Assembly: GCF_023065955.2 (NCBI RefSeq) | Contig: NW_026623056.1 | Location: 83,141,256 to 83,205,255 of the forward strand | Reading direction: 5' to 3' | DNA length: 64,000 nt | DNA from: Ursus arctos | Taxonomy: Eukaryota; Chordata; Mammalia; Carnivora; Ursidae | Part shown: positions 44,241 through 55,960 of the stretch, one piece after another | How the letters are laid out: every line of letters starts with the position of its first letter | How positions within the stretch are numbered: position 1 is the stretch's first letter | Translations under genes and position numbers: made by a program | The notes under the pieces: model-generated | Database searches by the model: none | Told to the model about the DNA's origin: nothing | The model's input: only the letters and a program-made list of their open reading frames with translations

Positions 44241-46214
44241 TCTATGATTATTTTTACCAGTGTCGACCAAAGACTTGCTCAAAGCAGTTATGGGCGCTGC
44301 TCCCACGGAACGTGTTATACAAAAACTCCACTGTTGTGAAAGGTGGGCACAGAGAAAACTAATCACCACTGGATTAATATTTGGTGGAAGGAGATTTATG
44401 AGATTAGGGGGGAAATCAGATGAGCAGGGTACACTGGGAGGAAGTATTAAAATCCCTGAGAGTGGAAAAGGGCTGACACGTCCTAAGGGACACATAATTA
44501 AAAGCACAGCAGATGACAGCTCCCCCGGAAAAAGGATACAAAGAGAGAGCAGTGCCACAAAGGCTGCTCGGGGCAGGGATGGGTCCGTTTTACCAAGGGA
44601 CAAGAGAACCCACCTCTTAAGGTCTTCTTCATAGGACGCACTCTATTTTGCACTGTGACTTACGCTGCAGAGTTCTGCGAGTTCAAGGGACAAGTGAGAA
44701 CAAAAACAGTCACGGGTTCTCTGCATTCGCACATCTGTGCAGATCAAGGGTCGTGCCTCATGCCTGTTTCAGACCTGCCGACAAACTGAACAAGCATCAC
44801 TTCTGAATTAGAGCCCGGATGCTTTTAATCTGCACCTTGAACATCCAGAATGCACCTTATCAGAGCCGATGGATCGGGAACCTTGACTTCAAGGCACTAC
44901 TGCTACACCGAGCTCGATCACTTAGAAATTCAGGAAAATTCTTTACAAAGCAAGGATTAGAGGCACCCAGACTCAGAAACATGCGAGATGACATACAGCA
45001 TTATTTCTCTCTCTAAAACTTCTCAAGCAGCCATTCTCCTGCCCCATCACAGCAACATAATAACTGGCACGGACTATGATTTTTAAAAAGGGCTACAAAA
45101 CAATAACAAGGGAGAAGACCAAGATCAGGAGACGGGAAAACAAGGAAACATGATACCGTAGGAGCAGGCGTTCTCCGTCTGGCATATGGCACTGCTCCCC
45201 CCACCCCCTGCACCCCCAACTCCATCCCCGCCTTTCTCCATATGTATGTTCCTAATTTACAGTCTTCATTCTTTTCCTTTTTTTTTTTTTCCTGGGATGA
45301 GTATATATAATTAACGACGGGTAAGAAAGGCATGACTCTGACCCAGGAGAGTGGATGTTGCAGAGTGCTTCCCAAATCAAAGGCGAAACGCTCCAAAAAC
45401 ACCTACAGTTTGAGAAATGTAATAAGTCATGGAACGAACCTAACCCTGACCTTCAGGCTAATGAAATCACAAGGAAGAGATGCACAGGAGATTTGCATGA
45501 CGGTGACTAAAATTAATAAAGTGTCTCATGACCTCTGGAAAGGACGCAAGAGCAGATGCTAAGCTAGCTGGATGACACGAGCGAAGTGATGGTTAGCCGC
45601 CCTGCGATGGCTGCCTGACCCGGCCACCAGCGGCTCAGAGCAACCCAGTGTAAGTCAGCAATCACGGTGCTGGGGCAGGAGGCAGACAAGGGTCCCCCCA
45701 CAAAAGGTTCATCTCTTCTGGGAAGGTCAGCTAAAGAGACAGCAGGGTGCATGATGACACCAAATAGTGCTTTTCTGCACACGTGAGACCATCGACGGCT
45801 AATGGATGTTCTAGGAGACGGAAAGAGAAAGAAGAGGCCAGGGGTCCGAGAGGAGAGGGAGACTTCAGGAAGGATGGGGATTTAAACTAGCCCTGCAAGG
45901 GGACTGGATTTGCGCCCGGAACTGAGTGATGGTAAAAGTTAGGGCACCCTTGGGTTTGTTCTGCTCAGAGAACTCTGGCCTCCTTCTGACTATAAAAATA
46001 GCGAAGTCAACCCTTGCGGGGCAGAGTAAGGCCTACACCCTAATGTTAAGACTTGCAAGCCCAGCTGTGCCTCAAAACCATCATGCCGGTTGGTTGGTTT
46101 GTTCTTAACACTCATGCGAGGGCCTGACCCCAGCCTAGCGAGTCCGCATGTCCAGAGGCTGGTGCCGGGAGTGTGTGTTTGTAATCTCCCGGTAATTCGG
46201 ACCCAGTGGGCTAC
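44241..46214. other. Repeat-poor intergenic block
   Basis: No transposon recognised over almost 2 kb. 44640-45010 and 45320-45560 look like unique, possibly conserved DNA. A poly-T run lies at 45280-45291. No supported coding frame. Confidence 0.4.
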
Positions 46215-46300
46215 TCCAGAGACCCCATCCCAAAGATGAAGAAACTGAGGTCCAAGACAGGACATATTTTGCCCACAGGCACATACCGTGAATTCATTTA
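46215..46300 (-). repeat. MIR fragment
   Basis: 'caaagatgaagaaactgagg' and 'ttttgcccacaggcacat' suggest antisense MIR core. Confidence 0.4.
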
Positions 46301-47409
46301 GCAGCTGAATTTCCAACTGTTCTTCCAACCCCTCTTCACCAGTGTGCGCTCCGAAACCCCACTGCAGTGGCAAGTGTGTCCCCAAAACCTCTCCTTGGCC
46401 GGGTCCTGTCTCCTTCAGCAGGTCCGGGGGGGGGGGGGTATAAGGACACAATGAAGCGTCCATACCTTGTGAGTCGCTTCCTTGTCAACAACCTACTCAT
46501 CTCGAAGAAAAAGCAGGGGGTTCAGGAACTGGACCACTTGTCCTTAGTGAGGTGGGGAATGGTAGAACAAAGGAAAGCAAAACCCAATTTGCTGATGTTA
46601 GAGTTCTGCCTTTTCCTGCATCGCGTTTGGCCTCAGGCTCAGGAGCAGCCCCAGCTGCAGACACACTGTCTCTGAGTAAGTACGGGGTGCTCTCTTGCCC
46701 CTTAGCCCAAACCTCATTCCTTCCAGGCTGCCATCATAGGGGTCCCTTGCAAAGGCTTTGAGGCTCTAGTCTCGGTTTTGGAAAGGGGGTGTATAAACAT
46801 GCAAGTCTTGCTCTATTTCAGCCAAAACAGGCAAACAGGTTCACGTTCCCAGATGCTCTAGTTCCTCCCCCTGCTTCTCTCATGATATCCTCCCACCCCC
46901 ACCTCCAGATTTCTTTCCAGATGCCTTTGGATCCCCAAGCCAGGCCCCTGTTGATTGCTGCCCTCCCTGCAACACTTCCTCCCAAGAGGCTTTGCAGCTC
47001 CTGCCAGCCCCGCCCGAGCCCATTACCCAACCTCCTTCCTCATCCAGCACCGAGCAGGCAGGCTTCAGACGGACCCTCAGCTGCTTTTAAACAATGCTGG
47101 CCTTCTCTCTCACCCGCCCACTCTCATCTGGGTCCTCTCCAGGTGGCCCCACCTCTTCTGTTTCCAAAGAATTTCTTGCTTTTCATTCCAAAGGTGAATC
47201 CTCCCAGGTCAGGGGTCTCTGGTCAACTGGTCCTGTGTGCACCCTCTGCCCTCCCCTCTGTCCCTGCCCATTGCCCTGACGCCCCATCAGCTGTGCTCGG
47301 GCAAGGATCTCTGGCAAGGGACTGAGGCCACAGGTGTAAGTGGAGTTTAGAAATCACCCCCACAGATCTCCCTTATCCTTCCTTCTCCTCGTGAATATAG
47401 AAAACCCAC
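46301..47409. other. Unassigned intergenic sequence
   Basis: A G run at 46427-46438. The 178-codon frame at 46789-47325 is Pro/Ser-rich, lacks any family motif and ends without exon-like signals, so I do not call it. Confidence 0.4.
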
Positions 47410-47700
47410 TCCATCACTCATTCATTCATCAAATATTTATGAAGCATCTATTTTTTAAAGGATTTATTTATCTATTTAAGAGAGAGAGAGCACATCTGCG
47501 AGCAGGTGCGGAGGGAGAGGGAAAGGGAGAGAATCTTAAGCAGACTCCCAGCTGAGTGTGGAACCCGACGGGGCTCAATCTCACGAACCTGAGATCATGA
47601 CCTGAGCTGAAATCAAGTCAGACGCTTAACTGACTGAGCCCGCCAGGTGTCCCCGAGCATCTCTTGTATCCCAGGCACTGAACTAAGCCCTGGGCTGAGA
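47410..47700 (-). repeat. MIR-like repeat split by a Can-SINE
   Basis: Left 'cattcatcaaatatttatga', right 'tatcccaggcactgaactaa' then 'gccctgggctgagagg'. Confidence 0.45.
47450..47655 (-). repeat. Can-SINE
   Basis: T-rich start, 'aggatttatttatctattt', GA-rich antisense middle and antisense head with 'gagatcatgacctgagc'. A short target-site duplication, agcatct, flanks it (47443-47449 and 47656-47662). Confidence 0.9.
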
Positions 47701-50294
47701 GGTTGGTAAGGCTCTGTGAGTTTTAAGGTTCAATATGACAGGTTTGAGAGATTATTTAGAAATCAAATTCAGAGTTGCCTGAAGAAATTAATCAAAGAAT
47801 CCAAGTGACTAAAAAGTGTCCCCCCCCTTTTTTTGTAAATATGCAATCATTAGGAGACAACAAAATCATGTCACAAACTTTGGCTGGGGCCCAGGGAATT
47901 GGCTTGATCCCAAATGAGGCCTGAGTTCCACAGCCTAGTGTGGTCCCACCTATTGAAGGACATTTATGAAGTCCCTCCCGTGTTTATGGGTTTTTCCTCT
48001 CCTTTGGGTGTCTGTGGTGCGAGGCCTGTGGTGTCATGGGGACAGGCATAAAAACCCCACAGACGTGAAGAAGTTCTAGCGATCTGTGTACAGCAATGTG
48101 AATTGGGTTGACACAACTGAACCGTATGCTGAAACACGGTTAAGATAGTAAATGTGTTATGTGGCTTTTACCACAATTTAAAAAACATATGACAGATTTC
48201 TTCCAACACCCCTCCCCTGCAGAAAACAAACCCATTTTCCCCACAGACATTGGCTCATGGGTGGAGCCAAGAAGGGGTCATTTCCCAGCACAGAGGAGCC
48301 CCCACAAAGAGTGGGGGCAGACAGGCATCCAAGGCAGAGGAGGGGGGAAACTTGAGGCCACCTCATCTGTGTGTGTGTGTCACGGGGATGCGGGAAACAA
48401 GAGACAGACAAGCCACAAGGCACAGCACCCCACCTGCTCAGCCAGGCAAAAGCCAGTTGCAGCTGGGGGTCTCAACATCTGGATAAATACTAATCAAGAC
48501 TTTTGTTTTGTTGTGTTGTACAGGAGGCAGGACTTTTCTGTCTCTGCCTCTCTCCCCCAAATTCTGATCTGTCCGCTCAATGTGTAGTTCTTCCGATGAT
48601 CTAGTTCTCTGAACGGATAGAATCTGGAGTGGAAAGAAAAAGCCCGTCACACTTTGAGCGAGGAAAGCACACAAACATCTCCATTGGCAGTCTTGCTGCG
48701 CTCTGCAAATTCAGCTGGTGAGGACGAACAATTAATTGGGGTTCTGTTCTCCATTCGTTTTCCTCTGAGGACCTTCTCTGGGCTCATGGGCTGTATAAAG
48801 ATTAGGATTTAAGATCTCCTCTTGTCTCCTACTCCTCTTTTCCCTTCTTCTTATTGAGGACCAAAAAACAACCAGTTTCATGGGTGTGCAAGCTGTGTCG
48901 TCAGTCCCACGGGGTCGGGGTGCAGGAGACCCCCCCCCCCACTTGGTTTAAGGCTCTGCTGTCACTGTCTTGAAATCCTTAATGATTTTTAAACAAGGGG
49001 GCCCATGTTTTCATTTTCACTGGGACCTGCAAATTATGTGGCCCTTTCTGCTCGTGGTAACAAAAGACACTTTGAGGTAGTTTTCAAGTTTTCCAAATTC
49101 TAGCCATGGGACTCCTCACCCTGTTCCCACTTCCCCAACTGGTGGCACGGTTCCTCCCTGGTCCTGACAGTGGAAGGCAGGCAACATCATTTCCTCAGTG
49201 CTCAACCAAAATAAAAAACTCCCCCCTTGTTAAAAATAAGTCTATTTTAAAGTAGCAGCATGAATCTTAAATAGGATAGAGCACTTCGATTTGATGTGCT
49301 AAAAATGATTCAGCTTTAAAGAAAATGAAATTTCCCTATGTGTCCTATCCATAGCAAAGGAAGGGAAGGGAAGGATCACATAAAGGAAACATTTAACCCT
49401 TAAAACTCTGGAACATTTTGGCTCCCATGCAGCATATGCGAGCATTTCTGTTATTGTTGAGCAAAATACAGCGACCATCCCTAAGATCCTAACTCATTCC
49501 TGAAAAACCACTGGAAAGCAAATTCTACCGAACACGGTCATCAAGCAAATTCTACCGAACACGGTCATCAAGCAGCTAACCTTTCCCGGGAGCCTTCTCT
49601 CACCTCCACTCCCAGCCCCACGGCCATTGGGGGCTTGAAAATATTTTTGTGAAAATAGCATTTGTTGGTGGTGTTTTCTCCAGGGTAGGAGTGTGGGCTC
49701 TAAATCAATTTTAATCTATTTCAAATATATTCATTATCATGCACGAAAAGTGAATTCCCATTTTGTGGTTCTCTGAGGAGAGTGACAGAGCCTTGTTTGT
49801 GACAGCCCCGGGCATAAGCGATCATTGTGTCACTTAATTAGATATTCCCCGTGCTAGGGTGAGGGACATATGTCTAGTCACTGTAACAAACAGCGAGAGC
49901 GGCCGGGCGCTTTCATGCTTCTGCTCTATGCAGATAAAGGCAACCCAAGTGCAGGCTCTCCCAAGGCCCTTGCGGCCCCAGCCGGCCCCAGCACGACCGC
50001 CTTGCATTCACCGATTGGTTCCAGTTTATTAACAGCCTATGAACTTCTCATCGGCTCCCGGACCGGTCAGGACTGTCACCTGCAGCTCCCAGGCCAGGCT
50101 TGGCTTTCTCCTCGGTAACAGGGGGAGGAGGCTAGGGCTGGGGCTGCTGGGCCGGGTGCACCCTCGTTTTGAACACAAAGGACAATGTATCTGGGGAGTC
50201 GCAAACTTCAGCAGTGGAAAAGCAGCTGATCTTTTGGGCAGTTCTAAACGGTTCCCCACCCGCATCAAGCAATTCTAAGCTAAAGGAGACTTGG
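47701..50294. other. Repeat-poor intergenic block
   Basis: Only short simple repeats. 48560-48740 ('acaattaattggggttctg', 'cagctgg') and 49640-49870 ('ctaaatcaattttaatc', 'cacttaattagatattcc') look like enhancer-type AT-rich text with homeodomain words. A C run lies near 48930. Confidence 0.4.
49516..49569. repeat. Perfect 27-bp tandem duplication
   Basis: A 27-base unit starting aagcaaattctaccg occurs at 49516-49542 and again, identical, at 49543-49569, inside otherwise unique sequence. Identity suggests a recent event. Confidence 0.95.
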
Positions 50295-50300
50295 TTACTT

Positions 50301-50474
50301 TTATTTATTTTTTAGATATTATTTATTTGCATGGAGGGGGAGGCAGAGGCAGAGGGAGAAGCAGGTTTCCCCCCGTGGAGCAGAGAGGCTGATGGGCGGC
50401 TGGATCTTAGGACCCTGCGATCACGACCTGAGTTGAAGGCAGACGCTTACCTGACTGAGCCACCCAGGCACCCC
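50301..50474 (-). repeat. Can-SINE
   Basis: 'ttatttattttttagatatt', GA-rich antisense middle and head 'actgagccacccaggcaccc'. Imperfect target site: ttggttacttt and gtggctacttt. Confidence 0.88.
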
Positions 50475-50732
50475 GAGACGTGGCTACTTTGAAAGGCAAC
50501 TTAAATTCTTATCGTTTCGATTTTTAAATATAACTTCAAATTAATGAAAGTGGGAGGCAGGACTAAGTGGGGAAAAGCCTTAGCTTTTGTCTCACCCGTC
50601 CTGTGGAAACAGCAGGAAATGAAAATGCAGGATGGAATGTCCCTGGGTCCCCCAGCATGAGTCCCCCCGTACTCTACCTCAGGAGTCTGGGTCTCTGCCC
50701 CCTCTTAGAACCTCTTAGAACTTCACAGTGTG

Positions 50733-51114
50733 TGTTGGTGTGGTAGGGCTGCCATAACAAAGGACCACAAAGTGGGGGGCTTCATAGTTCTGGAGGCCGG
50801 AAGTCCGAGACAGCGTCTTCTGAGGGCTGCAAGAGAGAGTCTGTCCATCCCAGGCCTCACCCTTGGCCTGGTCAATGGCTGGCTTCTCCCTGTGTCTTCA
50901 CATTGTCTGCCCTTTCTGTGTGTCTGTCTCTGGGTCCCAATTCCCCGTTTTGGTAAGGACACAATCACACTGTATTAGAACCCATCACGATGATCCCCTT
51001 TTCTTTCGTCTACACCTGTAAATACCCGATCTCCGAATAAGGTCACATTCTGAGGTCCTGAGGGTTAGGACTCCAACAGGTCATTTTTGGTGAGACACAA
51101 TTCAATCCATGACA
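50733..51114 (-). repeat. Solo LTR-like repeat (MLT/MST style, family uncertain)
   Basis: The same order as 12460-12837: 'ggtagggctgccataacaaa', 'tggaggccggaagtccgag', 'ataaggtcacattctgagg', then 'acacaattcaatccatgaca'. No internal retroviral sequence adjoins. Confidence 0.6.
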
Positions 51115-52720
51115 TGCTGTTTTAAGGGATAATACGAAAGCACCATTTGCTCTAACCTCCTCTCCTACCAGACTGATGAGATATTGGGGTTTGTGGACAC
51201 TATGAAAATACAAAACTCTCTGACTTCCCATCGGCTGCCAAAGAGCAGCCACGATGGAGAGCGGTCTTGTAGGTGTCCCCGCCAAGTAACCACAGTGACC
51301 TCTAAGATACTGTGAAATAAAACAATTTCGAATGGGGAGGGGCACTCTCTGTTTTCATCTCCTACTGTTACACAGGGTCCACTCTGGTAGAGCCTGGAGT
51401 CTCCAAAAACATGCTAATTCTATTTCAAAGAGTCAGAACTTGACCATCCTAAGAGGAGAGCTGAACCCCTTTGAGCGTGGACCCGAGATGCGATGGCCTG
51501 GGCTCACCCAGCTAGCGATGGCAGACCAAAGCCTGGCATCCAGGGCCCCAGGGGCCAGCCCAGCCCTCTAATGAGGGTATGGGGGGGGCACGTAACTCCT
51601 CGGATGACTCCACGAGCAGTAAAAAGGCCCCAGGCCGGCTTGTGAGGATCACTCGTCAGTTCAGCCCCACGGAGGCTGGAGAGCTCCTCCACATGCCTCT
51701 TTCAGAAGAGGTTGTAGGGGAATCCAGAAATCTCCAGTCTGGAGCTCTGAAGAAACGCATCTTATCAACTCCACTTTGGAATCAAGGCTCCCAGGAGAGA
51801 AGTCACCTGCCAGCGGAGGGCTGACGCTCTGACTCCAAGTTAGCGCTAATGAGTAAGCGCTTGGAGCCTCCAGTCAGGCAAACCCCAGTCCGAATCCCAG
51901 CACCACCACCTGCCAGGGGGATAGCTGGCACCCACGACCTCATCCTGACTTCTGGAAAATTCCTACCTCTCCCAGGTGTCATAGGACGAGCATCCATAAT
52001 GCACCTGTGTTCTTTCCTAACCAGCCAACCCAGAGCTGACCTCAAGAAGGGTCGTTTTTATTCGTTTTTCTTCCATGGCACAAAAGCATTTGTTACATGG
52101 GGAACCCACGGACGCGAAGTTGTTTTTAAACAAATGAAAACCAAACAAAACTTGATTTTCATTTTGTCCAAAGTTGCTGCAGAGAATGAATCAACACAAA
52201 GCAGCTGTCAAGAGAGGCGGGCGGAAGACATGTTTCCTTGCTCCCAGATAGCATTTTACACTCTATTCCCACAGGCTGTGCACTGTCAGAATCCATCAAG
52301 GACAATAATTTAAGAATGCCACCTATGGTGACTCCAGTGAGCTTCTTGTGTTGGATATGCCGGTCTTGGAAAGCCACTCTCCTAGGGCAAAGGAAAATAG
52401 ATGGGCTGTCAATACATATTACCAATTTCTATTGAGAGGATTCTGGTGAATTAAATAACGATCCTTGAAGAAACCCCCAGTGGGTAATGAGGATTTGGTT
52501 TCCATTTTTGAGAACATGAATCCCTTCCAAGGAGGCAAGTCTCTCTGAATGCTCTGTTGACGTTACCCATCATTGTTACCTTTGTCTCCACAGGTCAGCA
52601 GGTCAGGTTACCGTCGCTCCAGTACGCAGGGGAGGAAATCAAAGCTCATGGGGTCAAGAGATTCCCAGGGTCCCATGGCAGAGCCAAGAGCAGGACAAGG
52701 GCCTCAGCCACTGCCCTGGC
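51115..52720. other. Unassigned intergenic sequence
   Basis: No gene or transposon recognised. Confidence 0.4.
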
Positions 52721-52820
52721 CCAGTCTTCTCTACTGTTCCAGACTGTTCCAGAGTGTTCTATGCTCTTCTGCTCTGTTCTGTACTCTCCCACACAGTTCC
52801 ACACTATTCCACACTGTTTC
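52721..52820. repeat. Degenerate 10-bp tandem repeat
   Basis: Ten successive 10-base units align without gaps; the consensus is close to acactgttcc. Second halves read, in order: tcttct, tgttcc, tgttcc, tgttct, tcttct, tgttct, tctccc, agttcc, tattcc, tgtttc. Confidence 0.75.
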
Positions 52821-53309
52821 GTCGGTGCCTTGGGGCCCAAAGCCGGGATTCTTGCCAAACTGTGCCCCTCAGTTTTCAGGCATATTCCAATTGCCTAAGA
52901 GATTTGTAGAGCCATTTTGTCTTTATGGTTAATAAGAGTGATCACCCTCTGGCCATGTTTAAGCTTAGTAATGTCCACAAGTATCCCAGATGCAAGAAAG
53001 GAAGCTAGGTAGCTGAAATGCAAATGTGTATAGAAAAAAAAGAAATACAAGGAGCTCTTTAGTCATCACCTCTTGTGAACAAGTTTGTTAGAGATCTATC
53101 AAGGAGAAAGACCCCTGAGGGATCACAGGGCAGCCCCTCATTTCACAGATCGGGACACTGAGGCCCACAGAGGTCCCAGGCAAGACACAGCTGGAGATAG
53201 TCTCTTCACTTTGAGTTTGATGCTGCTTCCAGAAAACAAGGTCCCTCCCAGGGCCTCTTTCTAGGAAAGGGGCGGGGGAGCTCATGGTTATGAGCAGATA
53301 CTGTTAAAA
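52821..53309. other. Unassigned intergenic sequence
   Basis: Nothing recognised, apart from a MIR-like patch near 53135-53190 ('cacagatcgggacactgagg'). Confidence 0.4.
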
Positions 53310-53500
53310 AATCAAGTCCTGCCAGTTGAGTCAGGCTGGCTGAGGGCAAATCTCTTCTCTGAGCCTCAGTTTTCCCACCTGAGAAAGGAGGAATAATAAT
53401 ACCACCACCAACCTCAAGGGGCTATGAAGTGAAATGAGGCCATTGGGGAAAAAGCTTAGAACAGGGCCTGGCTGGGTGTCACTGCTCAGCAACCATGTTC
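53310..53500 (+). repeat. MIR
   Basis: 'ctctgagcctcagttttccc', 'ggaggaataataataccacc' and 'gcttagaacagggcctggc' follow MIR. Confidence 0.65.
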
Positions 53501-55039
53501 ACTCATGCCCCCCACCCACCCACATGCTCCATGATTTGCAGATTTCTAGAAGGAACCAAAGTTGGCATTTAAATTAAATCACCATTCTCAGATGCACTGG
53601 CTTCCAGGGAACAATCCACAGCAAAGAGAGGGGGATTTTGTTCTCTTGGATGGGTGACTCTCTATCCATTCGTGGCTGGGCAGAGGTTGCCATTACTCTC
53701 CGTGGTCCTGGACATCCTGGGGGTCTGGGCCTGTTCATCTAGGGGAATCAGTGCTCCTGGTGGTTCTGAGAAGGTGGACTGTCCCATAGGCAACTGGCAG
53801 CCAGAGATGTCCCTGAAAATGGGGCAGTCCTTGCCCTCCTGATGGACTCACGAGAGCCAGCAGCTTCCTCTAGGCCTCTGCACCCAAATACACCCCCAGA
53901 ACAGCATGGGGTGCAGCCCCTGCCCCCTTCCCTTTTTAGGATTTGAGTAGAGGCCCCTGGGCTTGACAAGCTCCCTGGTAATTTCCTTCATGCATGTGTG
54001 GGATGTGCCCAAGATAAGAATGTTTTCTTGGCTGGAATGGCTACCTCTCCTTCCATTCTCCTCCTCTTTATAGGTGACCAACTGCCACAAGACTCAAGTC
54101 TGTGAGTCCAGGCTCTGCCCCTGACTTGGCGGGATTCTACCAGAGTGAGAAAAGCCAGATGTGAAAAGTGTTATTCATAGGACCTTAACTTTGTGAGGTA
54201 AGCAATGGCCCCACAAATCCCACATGTAAGTTTTGATTCCATTTATGTAAGAAAATGCATGGAAGCACATCTAGATCTTAGATTATTAGGTATGAGATTG
54301 ATCAGACTAAACAGAGATACACATTAGGGAACAGACGAAATCGAGTTAGAGCTGTGTGTACTGTCTTACAAGGAGGGTAGAGAGATCGCCACGTGGAATC
54401 TGCAAGGTGCAGACTACCCCGGTGGTCCTCATGTACGGCATGTCATAGCTCTCTTAAAACAAAGACACAAACTAGAACTCTGAGTTCCAGTTCCAGCTTC
54501 TCTGAGGACCCTCACTGCCCCTTCCCCAAGGTTGTATTGGCGCCCCCAGCCCCCCAGCTGGCCATCTGTCCTGTGGGCCTGTCTTCCTTTCCCCTACCCC
54601 CTTGTCCCCCTGTGTACACACAGAACCACGGGCTGTCCCTTGAGGGGCCGGCCCTCCACACATGCTTGGTGAGTGAAGGACTGGACATGAGGTCCAGCTG
54701 TGGGTGGCGAAGACTTGGGGAGTGGTGGGGGGTGGGGGGAGCTTGTGGAGATAGGCTTTGGGCATCAAGAGCAAAGACTTGCCTTCCCAGGGCTCATCAT
54801 CCAGAGAAGCTGGGAGCAAGAGCGGAGGCCACATCGTCCTCTGCTCACATGTTTGCCTGGCTGAGGGCTACTCAGTCTTCTGTCCATTCCCACCCAATGG
54901 TAGAGACCAGTTTGGAGTTGTCTGGGACCAGATCCCCTCTTCGTTGCCATTCTTTCTCTTCTCCTACTCTATCAGAACTTCACCCTCGCTTGGTCACCTA
55001 TTACCACCTCTTCTTCTTTGGCACCAGAACCTTGATTTT
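53501..55039. other. Unassigned intergenic sequence
   Basis: The 222-codon frame at 54393-55061 has no domain signature and runs into an old repeat at its end, so it is not called. G-rich stretch at 54720-54741. Confidence 0.4.
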
Positions 55040-55450
55040 ATTTAGGATTATGATGGGCTGAGCTGTATGATTAAATTACCCCAGCATCCCTTGCAGCTAG
55101 GTTCAGCCTTGTGATCAGTACGTTGTGGTTAATAAGACCAAAGACTATGTAAAGGATGCCGATTTGGCTAGGTGGTGTGCTTCTTTGTCCTCTGTCATAT
55201 TTTTCCCTACCACTTGGAATGCAGGTCTAATGGCTGGAGCTCCAGCAGCCATCCTGGACCATGAGATGATCTTGAGGGTAGAAGCCAAACACTAAGATAA
55301 TAGAACAAAAAGCTAGAGGGACTCACCAAAGCAGTCCTGGTACTGCCTATCCCCAGATTTCTTTTACAAGAAGGGGGGAAATATACTGCGTTTCAGCTAC
55401 TATTATTTTGTGTTTTCCATTTTATTCAGGGGAACCCAATACTAATACAA
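55040..55450 (+). repeat. Old interspersed repeat, LTR-like, family uncertain
   Basis: 'ccccagcatcccttgcagct', 'gccatcctggaccatgagat', 'gatttcttttacaag' and a T-rich end 'ctactattattttgtgtt' parallel the repeat at 15375-15840. Confidence 0.4.
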
Positions 55451-55579
55451 ATCCCCTGGCCAAAGGGGAAGAGAGCAGAGAGCTCTTCTTGTTTTATGTG
55501 GTCAAGGGTGGGTCAGGCCCAGGGAGACATTTTTCCTAGTTAGAAAATGCAGACGAGTGTTATGTGCAAACAAGGGTTG

Positions 55580-55960
55580 GGGCTGTTTCAGTTATATATT
55601 ATGATAGAATAAACTACCTCCACACATGGCGGCTTGAAACTACCATTTTATTATTTCTCAAGACCCTGAAGGTTAGCAATTTGCTCTCAACTGCCCAGGA
55701 GCACTGTCAAGGGATGCACATTGACAGACCATCCAGCCAAGGATAGAAAATTCTCTCTGGTGCAAAAGTGAACAAAAGCAGTTTGCAGCATGAAAGCAAT
55801 TGCTCAAGCCTGATAACGGTCCTAGGGGGAAGTCCAAAATGAGAAATGGGAGGCTGTTGAATGTGCTGACTCTCTGTGGGGCCTCACACATGCCCAGCAG
55901 AGGAGAGTGAAAGCTCTGATGGCCCTCACAGAAGCCTGGAGTCAAATCCCACTGCATGTG
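55580..55960 (-). repeat. Possible old LTR-like repeat
   Basis: 'ggcttgaaactaccatttta' and 'aaggttagcaatttgctctc' are reminiscent of a common mammalian LTR-like repeat. Identity uncertain. Confidence 0.3.

Noticed and set aside
46789..47325. 178-codon Pro/Ser-rich frame
   Set aside because: Composition-driven, with overlapping frames in other phases and no domain.
54393..55061. 222-codon + strand frame
   Set aside because: Its 3' part runs into an old interspersed repeat, and nothing in it resembles a protein family.
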